Positions 35,603-48,800 of a stretch of 64,000 bases of DNA are shown here, one piece after another. Origin of the DNA: Nymphaea colorata (Eukaryota; Streptophyta; Magnoliopsida; Nymphaeales; Nymphaeaceae); contig NC_045146.1 in NCBI RefSeq assembly GCF_008831285.2, forward strand, positions 806,001 through 870,000, in the 5' to 3' direction. The notes beneath the pieces are model-generated. The model saw only the letters and a list, made by a program, of their open reading frames with translations. It was not told the origin of the DNA and did no database searches. The translations under genes were made by a program, and so were the position numbers. The number at the start of each line of letters is the position of its first letter. Position 1 is the first letter of the stretch.

Positions 35603-38099
35603 CTGAAGAAGGGTGAGCAATCTCACTCAAACATTTCAACAAATAGTGTTCAGTCGCTTTGCGTATCTTAATTGTTCAGGTTCCCTAGTTGCTTGGCTGA
35701 CATCAATATAGAGCTTGTTGGATTTGAAAAGGAAACATGAGAGTGAGCAATCTCAGTTAGACATTTCAACAAATACTTTTCTGTCGCTTTGCCTATCTAG
35801 GGTGTTCGAGTTCCCTTAGGTGCTTGGCTAACATCATTGTAGAGCTCAATGGATTTTACTGGAAAATTTTCAATGCAGGTGAGCAGGAAGTTACCACTGC
35901 TTCGAGTGAGGCAAAGTCCCTTCATTCTCCTACCTTCAGGGTTTTGAGATGTTACACCCTTCAACTCAAATGTCCCAAATGGCAATCCCACTAGGGTAAC
36001 TGAAATGTCCCAAATGGCAATCCCACTAGGGTGATTTGAGAGAGTAGCATCCACAATCCAATCATATGGGAAACCATAGAGGATATTTAAGGACAAGAAC
36101 ATTAGAAGAAAGAGATATTTGAAAAGTACAAAACCGCTTAACTTTGAATATATTAACAAAAAATGTCTATCATTAATAACTATTCAAATTTGTAAAAGTG
36201 ATTTACAAACAAGACGGTTCATGTATGAAATTCAAAGAACAGTTTTACACCTAATATAAAGGATGTCTTTTAGTAGAGATCTTTTCACAATCCACACCTT
36301 TTTAGCAGAACGATTTCACGAAGACAAAAGATGAAACGGCAGAATATGTAACTGCAGAGAAATCAAATCAAAAAAGTGTAGTTTACGAGTTTTTTAATTT
36401 AGTTTCTGTTAAAGGTAAAATACTCTTTAAGAATAATTAACGTCCCTTTTGTGAATAATTTTGTAAAATCATATCAATACACAAAATTAAGGAACATGAC
36501 TCTTATCTCTTTCAACCCAATCAATCTTTCATCTCGATTTATGAAAAACCAGAAAATGCCAACATAGGCGGTTCATAAGGAAATGAGAAATATTTAGCTC
36601 ATTTTTTCGATTATGTCATAAGTAGGGGGCTATATATATATATATAGTATGAGAAAAGTGCGGCAGTGCTAACCAGTTGATGGTCGTCAAATGTGTTGGT
36701 CCTGTGAGCGTGAAGTCCCCCCAATTTGATGATTTGCTTTTTTTAAGGGAAGAACTTGACAAAGATGTCGAATTCATTTTTTGCTTCTTTCTCTATCTCT
36801 TCATGGCAACCCTTTCTCCTTCGCCCGGCCGCGTCGCCTGCGCATGCACATTATCTGTCACCAATTTGTTGCATGTTTGGGCTAAATAAGCTTCAAATAA
36901 AGTAACTCTGTCTGGTTTCTCAAGTACCAATTAAAATACTAAGCCTGATTTTGAGAGCCAAACAGAAAAGCCCACCCTGTACTGGAAAAGGAGTTCAATA
37001 GAGTATTCAAGTCTCTCACTTGTGTTTCATAAGCAGAGCTACTCGAGCATTCTACCCAAGTAGATCCCTTTGGCCCTGAGAAAGAAACAGATCATTCCCC
37101 ATCGGAAAAGGAGATTATCTTTTCACAAAGTCTCATTTAGAAGTTCAAATCCTATAGTAAACCTCGCAGCAATGCCTTTTATGTGGAAATATAATAAGTA
37201 GCCAAATGATATGGTCTCATCCAAGTAAAAGATTACTCATTGAAGCTTCAAAAGCAGTCGTTGGTTCTGTGGGTTGATTGCGGATGTCATTCAAGCAATC
37301 AGAGGTGAAAACCAAATCTTGGTTCTTGACGGCTTATTTATTTTAGGAAGCAAAATTTTTCAGTAGAAGTCGATTTTCATGGCGATGACAGATGGGCTCG
37401 AGTAATCGACCAACAGGAAAGAGCAAGCTACTTACAGAAAGAGAGGACAACGATGGGGCGGCAATGCAGGAGCGGATGGGAGGTGGGAACGACTCAACGA
37501 CTCGAATTAGCTCGATGGCCTCAATCAACCATTCAACCAATTATTGCAACGTCCCTGTCTCTCTTCTCTGAATAGACACCTCCTCCCTCTTCTTCTTTCT
37601 TTTTCCATTTCTTTAGCCTTCTATGGCTTTCTCTGCAATATTTGGGTTGTGCAACTCTTAATTCTCCCTCTCATAAATGCAAAATTGGGGGTGGTTGTTT
37701 TTTCTAAGAATGTCTATTTGATGAGATGTACATGCACCTCAGAGAGGAAGTTTTTCAATGTGTCAGATAAGTTGATCATCAGAAACAAGCCTAAGATTGT
37801 ATATCTTTTTTAAAAAGGAAGTCTAGTTATTTATAATTAATAGAAAAAGATTTTGAGATTCTTTCCCCTCCAGTCAGTCGCTGGATCGAGTAAGATTTTC
37901 AGTATCCACCCTCCAGAAAAAAGTGAAACTAGAAATTAGAGCATTGACTCAATCTGATGCATATCAGAAAGACGATACAGATCCAATGGAAGGAACCTGA
38001 AAACACTAAACCCAAAGTCTTCATAGACCGGTGACGAGAGAGAGAATGAGAGTAAAACTTTGGTGAACAAGTTTCAAATGTTTGAAAGATGACGCCATG
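35603..38099. other. Region upstream of copy 5 and downstream of copy 6
   Basis: A block of about 130 bp is tandemly repeated at about 35,612-35,745 and 35,746-35,870 (shared GTGAGCAATCTCA and CATTTCAACAAATA). A 35-bp unit (CCCAAATGGCAATCCCACTA) is doubled at 35,968-36,035. About 36,655-37,930 corresponds to 40,880-41,930 upstream of copy 6. An open frame at 35,797-36,159 lies across the repeats and is probably not coding. (TA)n occurs at about 36,632-36,646. Confidence 0.5.
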
Positions 38100-39006
38100 T
38101 TAAGGACTGGGAAGAGCACAGATACACTCCTTGCTTTGCAGCTTCAGCTCAGCCTTCCACCACTGACTGAGCCCATGAGTTTCGTCGATGCCATTCTTCG
38201 TGAGAGGGCAGAGGTTCTTCACCAGTTTGGCAGAAGGGATGAGGAAAGGGTGCTCCAGCTCTTCGGCAGTGGGCTTCGGCAGCCGGTCTTGCTGCTTCCT
38301 CTTCTCAAAGTGTTCGACGTAATCAGAGCATATGAAGTCGCCTGGATTCACGAAAAGGCGAGGCACCCACGAACAGAGATTAGCAAAAGATTGCTGCACC
38401 TCAATAGACTGCATCGCTCTGGAGGTCTCACGCTGCCTTAATGCATACTTCACGGCCATGGGCAGCGACAGCAGAGGCGGACTAAGCACGGCAAGGAGAC
38501 CAAAGGCAGTGCGGCTCAGAATCCTCCCTCCCCTGCGCAGAACAAATGGCGGATTGAACAGAAACGTGTCGAGATAGACTCCCATTTTCGCCATCCGTTT
38601 GCCAACCAGCATGGCCAGCGCTGCGCCGAGGGAGTGGCCGCACAGCCATATCCTCCTGCCCACGCCGCCACCTTGAGAAGCTACAAGCTCCACGGCTTCC
38701 ATGGCACGCTGAAACCTGCTAGTTTCGTGCAGCTCATTGACGGAAGCGCGGTAGTTCATTTTCCAATCTTGGGTCGTGGCCGTTCCCCGGAAGGCGATGG
38801 CTATGCTCGGCGCAGACGCATCGTAGGGACCAGTATAATGGAAAATAGCCCCAACTATGGAAGAGCTGTCGTCGTCTTTCAGGTATTGAGCGATTTGGAA
38901 GTGGAAGGACTCCCACCATTGCCGGCCACCGGGGTTCTTCTGATGGAGGATGTAGATGCCTTGCACTAAGCAGGCCGCGACACAACATTGCTGGTACTCG
39001 TCCGAC
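38100..39006 (-). CDS. Lipase class 3-like alpha/beta hydrolase, copy 6, exon 2
   Basis: The exon lies between an acceptor (CAG at 39,007-39,009) and TAA at 38,100-38,102 and encodes 301 residues. Its motifs are SDEYQQCCVAACLVQGIYIL, SIAIAFRGTATTQDWKMNYR, RRIWLCGHSLGAALAML (canonical elbow), LDTFLFNPPFVL, a hydrophobic segment (LLAVLSPPLLSLPMAV), LFVNPGDFICSDYV and ETHGLSQWWKAELKLQSK. Ser, Asp and His of the presumed triad are all present. It is a close paralogue of copy 5, from which it differs by substitutions only. Compared with copies 1-4 it lacks the doubled His segment. Exon 1 was not identified. Its best guess is a soluble lipid or ester hydrolase of unknown substrate. Confidence 0.78.
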
Positions 39007-40440
39007 CTGAAAAGGAGCTGGCAATCTCAGTCAGACACTTCAACAAACACTTCAGCCATTGCCTTTCTGGATTCAGCGAGTTTAGAGTGTTGTTTGGCTT
39101 GCTCATGTTAAAGCTCCTTTGATTTGGAAAAGAAACAACATGTAATGGATCGTATTGGAAACTGTAATATTGTAACAAATATTGAAGTAGCGAAGTTCAA
39201 GAACATTGAACGAAAGAGAAATCGATGAACGATAAAAATTTACAAAAATGTGCGAACAACTGAACTTTCAATATGTTAACAAAAATGTCTTGTCAATTAT
39301 TCACTAATAACTGTTTAAATTTATAAAAGTGATTTACAAAAATAAAACACATCGTCGATGAAATTCAAATTGACACCTAATGCGGAAGATGTCTTCAGAG
39401 ATTTTTTGCACGATCCACACTTTTTTAGCCGAATAATTTATCCGGTATAACAGAGATAATTGTGGAGAAATCAAATTAATGAAATTCATGGATTTTAACA
39501 TGTAGCATGGATCTAAGATTCATGTTATTGAAATCCTCAGTTTGTCTCCCAAACCATACCTTTTAATGCATTCTCCTATAAAAAGTCATGTTTCTAATTT
39601 CACTATTCTTATGAAAAGAGTTTCCTTATTTATCCTTAAGGTTATTTTGTAACTTTTTATGTTCAAAAACTATCTCCGTGTAAAGCAATATTGTTAAATG
39701 TGATTAGGCTAAGCGAAATGTTAAAACCTGTGAAGAAGGGCAAAACGAGAAAAGAAGTGAACAGAGCCATTAGTTTCACGACGAATATTGGCACTTCTAA
39801 AAAAATTATAAAGCAAATAAATTTTAGACATAAGCTGTCGCAGATCTCTTTTTCTTATGAGAAACCTTTTAAAGGACATTAACATTCAAACATTTTAAAA
39901 TTATATAGATTTTAAAAGAGGACTGTAAGGAGCTTGAAACGCACGCATCAGGCATCTTGCACGAATGATGATGAAGATGTATGCGCCCCATGCATTAGGC
40001 AAACTTGCGCTTCATGGAGACGCGTCGATGTGATTTCCTTGGTGATGCGCACGCTTCATACCTCGAAACGTGCACACTTAGCAACGCTGAGTTAGGGCAT
40101 CACATATAATCAGATTCCATGAGGAGTGTTCCTTCTTGTCAAAGAAAAAATATTGTGACTGCAACAATTACAAGATGGCTTTTCCATTGTTTAAAAATAT
40201 GACAACTCCTTGTGCTTTCTTTATGATAATAAAAGATTACTGAAGCTTAATCCATAGTTGAGGGGTTGAGTACATCTACAAAATGTTTTTTACATTAAAA
40301 GTCGCCTTTGCTTATATATAGGTAAACGGTTTTGTCAACATCAAAGCTGGAAGAATGTTTGTTAATGAGAAATATATATATAAAGGATTTGAAATCAGTC
40401 GGCTGTGGTTATTTTTTATATTGTGATACTAGAAAACCAT
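39007..40440. other. Region upstream of copy 6, no gene recognised
   Basis: The first 150 bp resemble the copy 5 upstream DNA (CAATCTCAGTCAGACA(C/T)TTCAAC). The rest is AT-rich. An expected 55-60 bp exon 1 ending in a Trp codon before GT could not be located on the minus strand. Confidence 0.35.
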
Positions 40441-40448
40441 CGGAAAAG

Positions 40449-40451
<3 letters not shown>

Positions 40452-40510
<59 letters not shown>

Positions 40511-40660
40511 AGAGAGAGAAAGAGAAAGGGAGAAGATATATATATATATATATAAAGAGAGAGAAAGAGAAAGGGAGAAGGTGAATTTTGGAGCCATCCC
40601 AACCTTTGTCATTGAAGAGTGAATATAAAGAGAGAGAAAGATCAAGGGAGCTTGGAACCA
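40452..40660. repeat. (TA)n run and a repeated AAAGAGAGAGAAAG block
   Basis: It consists of 56 bases of TA dinucleotide (40,452-40,507), then two copies of AAAGAGAGAGAAAGAGAAAG joined by a second (AT)n run, with a third partial copy at about 40,626. The phrases CATCCCAACCTTTGTC and CATCCCGACCTTTGTC close the second and third units. Confidence 0.8.
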
Positions 40661-40879
40661 TCCCGACCTTTGTCCAATCAATATCACTCCATGCGGTGCA
40701 TTGAAGAATGCATTGTAAGAAGTTGGAAGATGCAAGTCTCATATATATAACTAATATATATATATTTCATTAGTTAAAAGAAATCCTCCAGCCCTCACAA
40801 TATATGAGTAATCACATCAAATGCAATGCGCCAGGCGAGCCATGATTGGATGGTGTGTGTGTGACGAGAAAGAAGATGT

Positions 40880-41930
40880 GAGAAAGTGAGGGAGATCAGA
40901 CCAGTTGATGGTTGTCAAATGTGTTGGTCCAGAGAGGTTGAAGTCGGCCCAGTTCGGCGATCTGTGATTTTTAATGGAAGAACTTGATGACAAGGAGATC
41001 CAATCCATCTTTTGTTTCTTTCGTCTTCTCTCTCTCTCTCCCCTTTGCAACCCTTTCACCTCTGTCTGTCTCCCGCCTGCGTCACCTGCACATGCCCACC
41101 ATTCGTCGTCAATCCATGGCATGTTTCTAGGTAACTATGCTTCAAACAAAATAGCTCTGTCTAGTTTCTCAAGTACCATCAAACAGAAATGGCCCATTCT
41201 GTACTGGATGATCCATCTCACCAACCAAAAAAATGATTTTTTTAACCTAAACGCATTTAGAATTTCTTATCTTACCAGAAAACCGCACAACACTGCCTTT
41301 TATCCGGTTGTAACGATGTCTTCATCCGAGTAACAGATTACTGATTGATGCTTCAAAAGCAGCTGGTTTGATTGTGTATGTCAATCGTGCGAGCAATCAG
41401 AGGCAGAAATTCCAAAATCTTGGTTAGAGAACTGCCCTTTTTTATATGTTAGGAAGAGCATGAAAAATAATATCCGAAGTTGATTTTCATGGCGTTGAAT
41501 TGGACAAAAGCGCTCGAGTTAACAATCAACAGGAAAGAGAAATTTACTTACAGAAGAGAAGATGACGATGATCGGCGGCACAAAAGTGGGTGGTGGGAGT
41601 CGAGAACAACTCCAATTAGCTGTACGGCGTCATCAAGCATTCTCTCTCTCTCTCTCCGGACACCTGATCTTCTATCTGCTTCTTTCTTTTTCTATTTGTG
41701 TAGCTTTCTCTGGTTTTCTCTCCAAAGTGTTTGGGCTGGCTGCAACTCTCTCTCTCTCATATTTGGTGATTATCAGAAACAACCACAGATTTTTTATGTT
41801 GTTGAAAAATGAAGTCAGGTTTTTTATAACTAATAGAAAATGATGATAAGATTCTTTGTTGCCCAGTCAGGCGCTGAATCAGTGAGACTTTTAAACAAAT
41901 CATACGAAAAACTTTAGTTCTGCTTTTCAT
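40880..41930. repeat. Upstream copy of a ~1-kb segmental duplication
   Basis: It matches about 36,655-37,930 in the same orientation: ACCAGTTGATGG(T)(C/T)GTCAAATGTGTTGG at the left and GATTCTTT...CCAGTCAG near the right. Together with copies 5 and 6 it shows a direct tandem duplication with a period of roughly 3.4-4 kb, enlarged here by the microsatellite block. Confidence 0.65.
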
Positions 41931-44332
41931 TTTCACTAGATCTTTCGGCGCCACCTTGGAATTTTGACGTAGACAAAGATTCCCATCAAAAGAACTTAAA
42001 TGAAATAGTCATTGGGCAAACTCGTGACTCACTCGGATTCAGGTCACCAGGTCCAGTGAGTTGGTGCAGTGACTCAGTCGAGTAATATCATAAATTTTAT
42101 AGTGCATTTTTTTTTATAAATAAATGAAGAAGGTTCGTCAAGGCTTCATGTATAGTTTCTTACCAACTAAAACGTGATAACATTCAATGAGTATTTGTGC
42201 ATATTTAGTAAAGTTTGTAATATTTCATAATTCAAACAAATCAATATTTAGCAACATAAGCTTAAAAAACATGTAATTAAGTGATAATCCCAGCTGACTT
42301 GGTAAGGCTAGACTCGTGACCCAATACATGGATCTTCTTAGCTAACTATCTTGACTTCAACTCGGGTCGGCATGGTTGCTAACTATGCTTGACATTCTAA
42401 AAGGTCAGCAATGTTTTGAAAGCTGGTCCACGGAACATTGTTTTCGATAACTTTTAAGAAGAGGACTGTTTATGGGCAAAACTCCAAGAAAAATACTTTT
42501 ACTAAATGGTGTATCAGCATGTGGTGCAAGCTGCTTTGCCAAGTGAGAATTTTGGAAAGGAAGAAAGAGAAGGGAATAGAAGTTTGTCAGATGCTTTTCA
42601 GGATAGAAGGAACCGAAAGTCGTCATGGGTAGGGGAAGTGAGGATAAGGATGTAAACCGGCCAGGTTTGGATCTGATTTAATGGGTCTAATCAGATCTGA
42701 TTTAATGGGTCTAACATGACTTCCTTGAAAAAGAAGTATCTATATCTCAACCAACTTAGATGTTCAATTTGGATGGCGCAGTTGGTCGGACTGACATACT
42801 GATAAACTGCAAATGGTAGGTGTACAACACTTAGTTGATAGGTGTTTTGCTTTCCACCTAGGTTAGAGCAGAGAAAAGAAAGATGTGTTTCGGCCTCTTT
42901 GGAGAATCCCCAAATACATATGTTTAGGTCTCAATTATTTTGTGCAAAAAAAAAAGATGCATATATTTGGATCTTGATTCTTGTGGACTTAAATTGAATA
43001 TAAACATTGGACTCGTACTAACCGAATAAACCTAATCTATTTGTATCCTTTATCAATTCTTCATCATTTATGTCCTAAATCAAACGTTTTTGTGCTAATA
43101 ACGGCTCCTTGATAAGATTGGCATCTACAAAAGGGGAGAAAAAGAAAGGAAAAGCAACCAAAAGGGCATCTTCCTTTTATGATAATGAAATTCTAAAAGA
43201 AAGTATTCAAAGCTAGGGGAATATGTGGAACTTGAAGTAAGGAATAAATAAACTCTTAAAGTTGGACGATCCCAAAGTCCGAATAAAGGTCCCACGTTCA
43301 TGTGCTTGGAGAGTTGTAGTTTGTCTAAAGCTGAATTGACCAAATCGGGCCTCTCCCGGCGAAGAAGAAAGGAATACAAAGAGACTTTATACTAAGCCTG
43401 GCTGTATGAATTTTAAAAGATAAAAGGTTGATCTTTTCATTCCTGCATACGTGATCAAGATGAACATGTAATCCTGCCATGTCTAGCAATTTATTGAATA
43501 GACTCGGAAGTTAATCTCAAGATTAGTGGTCATGCTTGCAACTAGAGATTTTTCATTCTCATTTATAACACAAAAAAAGTTGTACTTGGATATCACTAGC
43601 CCAACGGCCTAACGGCGTATGCATGTGTAGATTGCGTAGAAACTAAAGATCCTAGGTTTGAGAGGGGGTTGGCACAATGGATTAGAGTGCGAGCTAGTAG
43701 GCAGCCAGTATTTATTTCGAGTATCAATAGCGTCTTGTTGAAAAAGAAGGATTACTGATGCACAAATTGAAGTGCAATGGAGGCACCGAAAGCAGACCTT
43801 ATACTCTAAAGAAACAACAAGTTGGGTGAGAGTTTCGGCCCTTTGAGAAGGGAAAGGTCTTCCCCGTTCACCCAGAAAATAATAAGGATCATAGAGTTCA
43901 AACTATGACTGCTCATCGGATAGTTGAGGCCCTCTCAACTATGCCAACCCCTGTGTAGAAGGTAAAATAATTCATTGGAAAAGGGGGACACTGAAAAAGT
44001 CTTTGCCGTTGATGGCAAGGATGCAAATCAAGTCCGGGTCAGTCGGATTTAGGTGAAGTTGTACCAGAAAGAGTCAGCACGAATCAAACCTGTTGCGACC
44101 TTACCCAAAGGTTGTCTTTGTGAAGGTGAAACATTGTTAATAGCACATTCTTTTAGTTTGTCTTATCGATAGAACAATAGGAAAACCAATCAAGTGAATA
44201 TTTCCTCGTTGAGGCATGTTTGAATGGAGAGAGAGAAAGAAAAGGAAAGATTAGATAAAACTGTGTTTGAATATCTAATACAAATGGATGAATATAAAAG
44301 GATAAGATTTTTCATGTTTGAATATGAATGAA

Positions 44333-44334
<2 letters not shown>
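41931..44334. other. Intergenic DNA, no gene recognised
   Basis: Only short random frames occur. Near 42,015-42,080 and 42,290-42,370 there are GACTCGTGAC-type words that may mark an old element. Near 43,590-43,665 CTAGCCCAACGGCCTA and, about 55 bp later, GGTTTGAGAGG resemble weak A and B boxes of a tRNA-derived SINE, too weak to call. Confidence 0.3.

Positions 44335-44383
<49 letters not shown>
44335..44383. repeat. (GA)n microsatellite
   Basis: This is a run of about 49 bases of GA dinucleotide. Confidence 0.9.
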
Positions 44384-44386
<3 letters not shown>

Positions 44387-45645
44387 GAAGAAGGAAAGGA
44401 AAAAGGTGCCGCAAAAGACATTTGTCCTTATCAATACCTATTGCTTTTCTTTTCCTTTCTTTCGTAAATCTAACTCTTCATTTTCCTTTTTTTTCCATCT
44501 TTACCCGCTAAGTCAGCTAACTATTCCCTCTTGATGGGTGGTAGCTGATGCCATATCACTTTCCTCCTCCTTCCTCTTTGTCTATGCGAAAAACACTTTT
44601 AAAGTAGGGATATAAAGCATTTCAGTTTCCAATAAACGATTACACGGACTGCAACGATAGAATGATCTAAATCTTTTAGATTACCGGTAAGTGAGCTACA
44701 GCAAGAAAATAACCGCATGTTTGAGACACGACGATAGAAAGGCAGAAGATGCAATTTCCCTACAGTCGAAGACAAGTACGCATCCTCCAGGGAAGAAAAA
44801 TGCGTAATTTAGTCCCAGGTAGATGCTGAGATGGTCTCCATTCTCCAATGACGAGAAAACCTTCCATGGAAAATTAGGAACTAATTTGCAGTACCTCATC
44901 AACCGTTACAAGAAAACATGATTTAACACGTTATTAGCAAATAAGGTTTCCTTTTTTTTTTTTTTTGTGTGGTGGGTGGGGTGTGGAGGGGAATTCATTT
45001 CCTAGAAAGAAGCATATTAAGACGGTTAAGAATCACATATCCCAAGTTCAGAGAGGGAATTCATTTCCTTGCGACCAATCTATCCCTTGAACAATTCAAC
45101 AAGGAGAAAATATCGCCTTATAAGTATAGAAACCTTGCCAGCTTTCTCTGCCATCTGCAAAGCTGGGATATAAAAACCAGTAATTTACGCTATGCAACCA
45201 AAAGCTGAAACAGGATCTGAAATACAAATATGTCAGCTACCTGAAGCCATAGATGAGCCTGTCATTTTTTTTACACTTTGTAGAGATCACCCACCTTGAT
45301 ATTCTTACATTTGCATTATGGCTGCTGACATAACTGGCATTCAGCAGATAAAAACTCAACGCCACTCTTCAGGTTCCATCAGACCAGAAGATTAAGCCAA
45401 AAAAGGTGAACCAAAACAAAACACAAATTTGACATTAAGAACCAGTTTTTCATTAGTGGCTACTATGCAGTGAAATATGCAGTAAGTAACAAGACTTAGT
45501 GCGATCATACTTTCAATGAGGACATTGAATGATACAAAGCAGTGGCCCTCAAGAAACCCAACTATACCTGATCTGCAACCAGGAATCCTTCGTGAATAAA
45601 AGAATTAACTACGGTAACCACCCACCACCACCCCTCTCCTCTCCT
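44384..45645. other. DNA downstream of the DRP1 gene
   Basis: No gene is recognised. The part nearest 45,645 probably belongs to the DRP1 3' untranslated region or terminator, but I cannot fix a polyadenylation site. Confidence 0.35.
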
Positions 45646-45664
45646 CCCCCCCCCCCCCCCCCCC
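45646..45664 (-). other. G19 tract in the DRP1 3' flank
   Basis: Nineteen consecutive C on the plus strand read as G19 on the DRP1 sense strand, about 80 bp after the stop codon. GGGGG, GGGG, GGTGG and GGG runs flank it on both sides. If transcribed, the region could fold into G-quadruplexes. Confidence 0.6.
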
Positions 45665-45746
45665 ACCCCCAACCCTCTCTTTCCCCCTTTCAAAATAAAA
45701 AAAAAAACAGCAGCAACAGCAGCAGCCAAATCGCTTCTATATCTGC

Positions 45747-45875
45747 CTACTTGGCCCAAGCAACACCATCAATCTCTGCTTGAGCACTCCGATAAAGCTC
45801 CAGCCTTTTAGCAAGAGATGTACGACGCTCCATAATTGCTGGGTCTTCATCTAACAGCTTCCCAAGTTGCTTTTG
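45747..45875 (-). CDS. DRP1: DRP1 terminal exon
   Basis: This 129-bp exon encodes the last 42 residues, with [12 protein letters not shown] and EIDGVAWAK, and then TAG at 45,747-45,749. Confidence 0.92.
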   Translation of the reverse strand, partial: QKQLGKLLDEDPAIMERRTSLAKRLELYRSAQAEIDGVAWAK

Positions 45876-48800
45876 CTGCAGGAAAAGTTAGCGGTTACAT
45901 TCATGTCAGTGGTTTCATTCTTAAACTTCAAAGAGGGACAAAACTTTCTCAATCCTTTAAGATGCAGAACGTTCAATGGAAACAGAGTATTTGGCTATTT
46001 GCCACCTAACAAAGGAAGCTGCTCTAATTGGGTGCTTGTCAGACGGATAATAAATATATAATGCATAAAATAATTCTGGCAGCACGAAAATTCATCCATA
46101 AAATGAATAAGTGAGGCAGGGATGTAAACTGATCAAACTGGGATCAATTAAATACATAGGGATTCAGTTCGGGATTAGATTGGGACAGATAAAAGACAAA
46201 CCCCCATTACTAACTCCGCCTGGTAAAAACCTAAACCAAGAGTAACAGACACCATATCCATGAAGAAGAAAAGATTCTCAGCCAATTAAAAGTCCCTGCT
46301 GAAAATCAACTATCAAGGATTTTATGTGAACAGAATAATTTTGAGACACTTCACTAAAGAAAATTTCAACCATATTAATCAAGGTTTTCAAAAAGCGAAG
46401 ACTGAGAAACAGCACAGTCGATGAGTAAATGCAAGAGATATGGATATATTCAACCCCACTTTAAGGTACTCCCTCATATTGACCACCTCATCTATCCACA
46501 ATCAAAGCTCTATGGAAGATTAAAAAACAACCTTTTCTGTGGAGATTTGGAAGGGAAGAAAGTGCTTACATCTCTGGAACCAAGTTCGGTGAAGAAATGG
46601 TCAAGCAGTGAGCGTTTTGCTTCACGGACCTGGCAATAGACAATAGACTTGGGAATGGAGTTGCGCAGGCCAGCGCATACCATGTTCACATAAGACAGCA
46701 CAGTTGACCCTGTTCCAGGAAAGCAAAAATTTGTCAATAAATGTGCCCTAGATATTTACCAGATAGTGATTGATCACCATGATAGGCCACAAATTTCATA
46801 GGTCAGCCAGCTGCCATGAAATGACAAGTTCATGCACCCATGGTACTTATGATGTTCATACCATCCATAACTCATGGTCTGACAAGGATCACACCTTTTT
46901 ACTTCATATCCACAAAGCATAACCTCGTACTCTTGAATCACTGGGAGATTAGGCAGGTATATAGCAATTCCCCTAACCATGCTAATTTACCTCACCATAG
47001 AGCCTCCTGATGGAGCAAATGGTTTCCATTCAATCAATCAACTTTTCTAGAAGTTAAAATTACCTATGATTTAATTGATGAAACAACAGTGAGCCAAGTT
47101 ATAACCTTTAACATTTTCAGAGAAACATTTTTTCAACACAGCCCCACACCCAAGTGCAATCGTCTCCAGAGTGGATCATATTCGCCTTTCTTAATGAATA
47201 TAAAGAAATGTTAATTACCAATGCGTCTGAGATAGGAATCATTGTATCTGTCAAAGATAGAATGTGTTGGATTTCCACCCTTCTCTACATCTTGCGGAAG
47301 CTTCCGGAAGAAATCAACTGTCAGATAACTGGACTCCATGTCAACTAGTTTAAGAGTTGCTTTTCGGCTTTCTTCACGCAATCTGTCCAATTGATCAAAA
47401 GCAGCATTTCCTACTTCCACGCGCAGTGTAGGATATTGTTTTAGTTCCTACACATGGCAGAAATCAGAAAAATTATTTTGCAGTAAAAGGCCGCAGCAGG
47501 ACAGACTCAAAAATCAAGAGGTGTATCTAAGATTCAGTAGTGGAAAAACAAATAAACCTAGTATAAGTGTGAAACTCTCTGAACAATGTGAACGAACATA
47601 TATAGGAAGAAATGTACCATTGTCTCACTGATAGCCTTGTGAACCAATTCCTTTAATATTGCATGGACCTGTCAAGATGAGCATACAAGTAAGTTAGACG
47701 TGACAAGAAAACAAACATATGCACAAGACATTCAATTATGTTTAATAAAATAACATTAACCCATTTTCCAAAAGGATAAATTTTATATAAGATGTCTAAC
47801 AATCTTTTTTCTTTTAATGACAAGGAAAACAACCAAGTTTCTAGGACATGTTGGACCTGCCAACCAGATGCCGCAAGTTTATCATGATATGTCTGGTTAT
47901 CTCCCAGTGTAAAACCACAGAGAACCCTTCCCTGACCATCAAGAAAGTGTCCCTGTTGTTTTAGCCCTTAGAATTGATCTCCGTACCTCCTTCAATTTGG
48001 AGGCTTTAAGACAATACACCTACAAAGGCGTAAAGGGCCCTTGTGAGCACCAGAACAATTGTCAGTTAAGATACAATAACAACCAGCCATTTAACCACTT
48101 ATGCCCACTATCTGCACAAAGTAAATTAGGTAATTATTGCTTCATAACTACGTCAGACACACTTGGCACAAGATACCAAATTATTTAATCTTGTTCTCTC
48201 TCCTATCAAAATTCAAATTTTATATTCTTGTGCCTTGCAGCATGGATGTCCTTCAGCATGGAAATGCAATTGCATGGAGGAACATTAATCCATTTGAATT
48301 TTGAACATTCACTGTCCTTACCGCATCAACACAAGCTTCTGCAGGACCTCTAATACTTGTCAATGAAGATTCAATTAGTCGACGATATCCTTGTTCAGGA
48401 GCAATTAGATGTGGTTGGTAACCATCAGCTTCAGTGATAATCTTCCTCACATTCTCCATGGAGAGTTGCTTATCAAATTGCAATCTTTTCAGTGCAGCAG
48501 GAAGCTGATTGTCGAAAACATTGTAAACTTTATCACCACCAGGACGCCTACAAGAATCATTGTATACATCATTAAATCCACTAAGACAAATGAAGTACCA
48601 ACCAGAAAGTTAGAAACTCTGTGAAACTTATTGATGTATATGAATCAAGTAAGACCATTTGTCTACTAATAAAACTGTCCAAGCACTCCAATTTTGAACA
48701 TACGGGATTACCTTAGAAAAAAGAATGGTCTAACCTGTTGGTGTGCCAACAGGCAAAAAACTATTTCAGATGGCCTTGCATTCTTCCTTGACAGAAGGTT

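Noticed and set aside
35797-36159. 120-codon minus-strand open frame upstream of copy 5
   Set aside because: It covers two sets of tandem repeats with no family match, and the region is not preserved as coding upstream of copy 6.
36930-41180. Candidate exon 1 of copies 5 and 6 near CAAGTACCAATT and CAAGTACCATC
   Set aside because: The reverse complements do not read the GPxHL...DW opening, and the two sites do not encode similar peptides.
43590-43665. Possible tRNA gene or SINE head
   Set aside because: A- and B-box-like words are weak and no cloverleaf can be drawn, so the evidence is insufficient.
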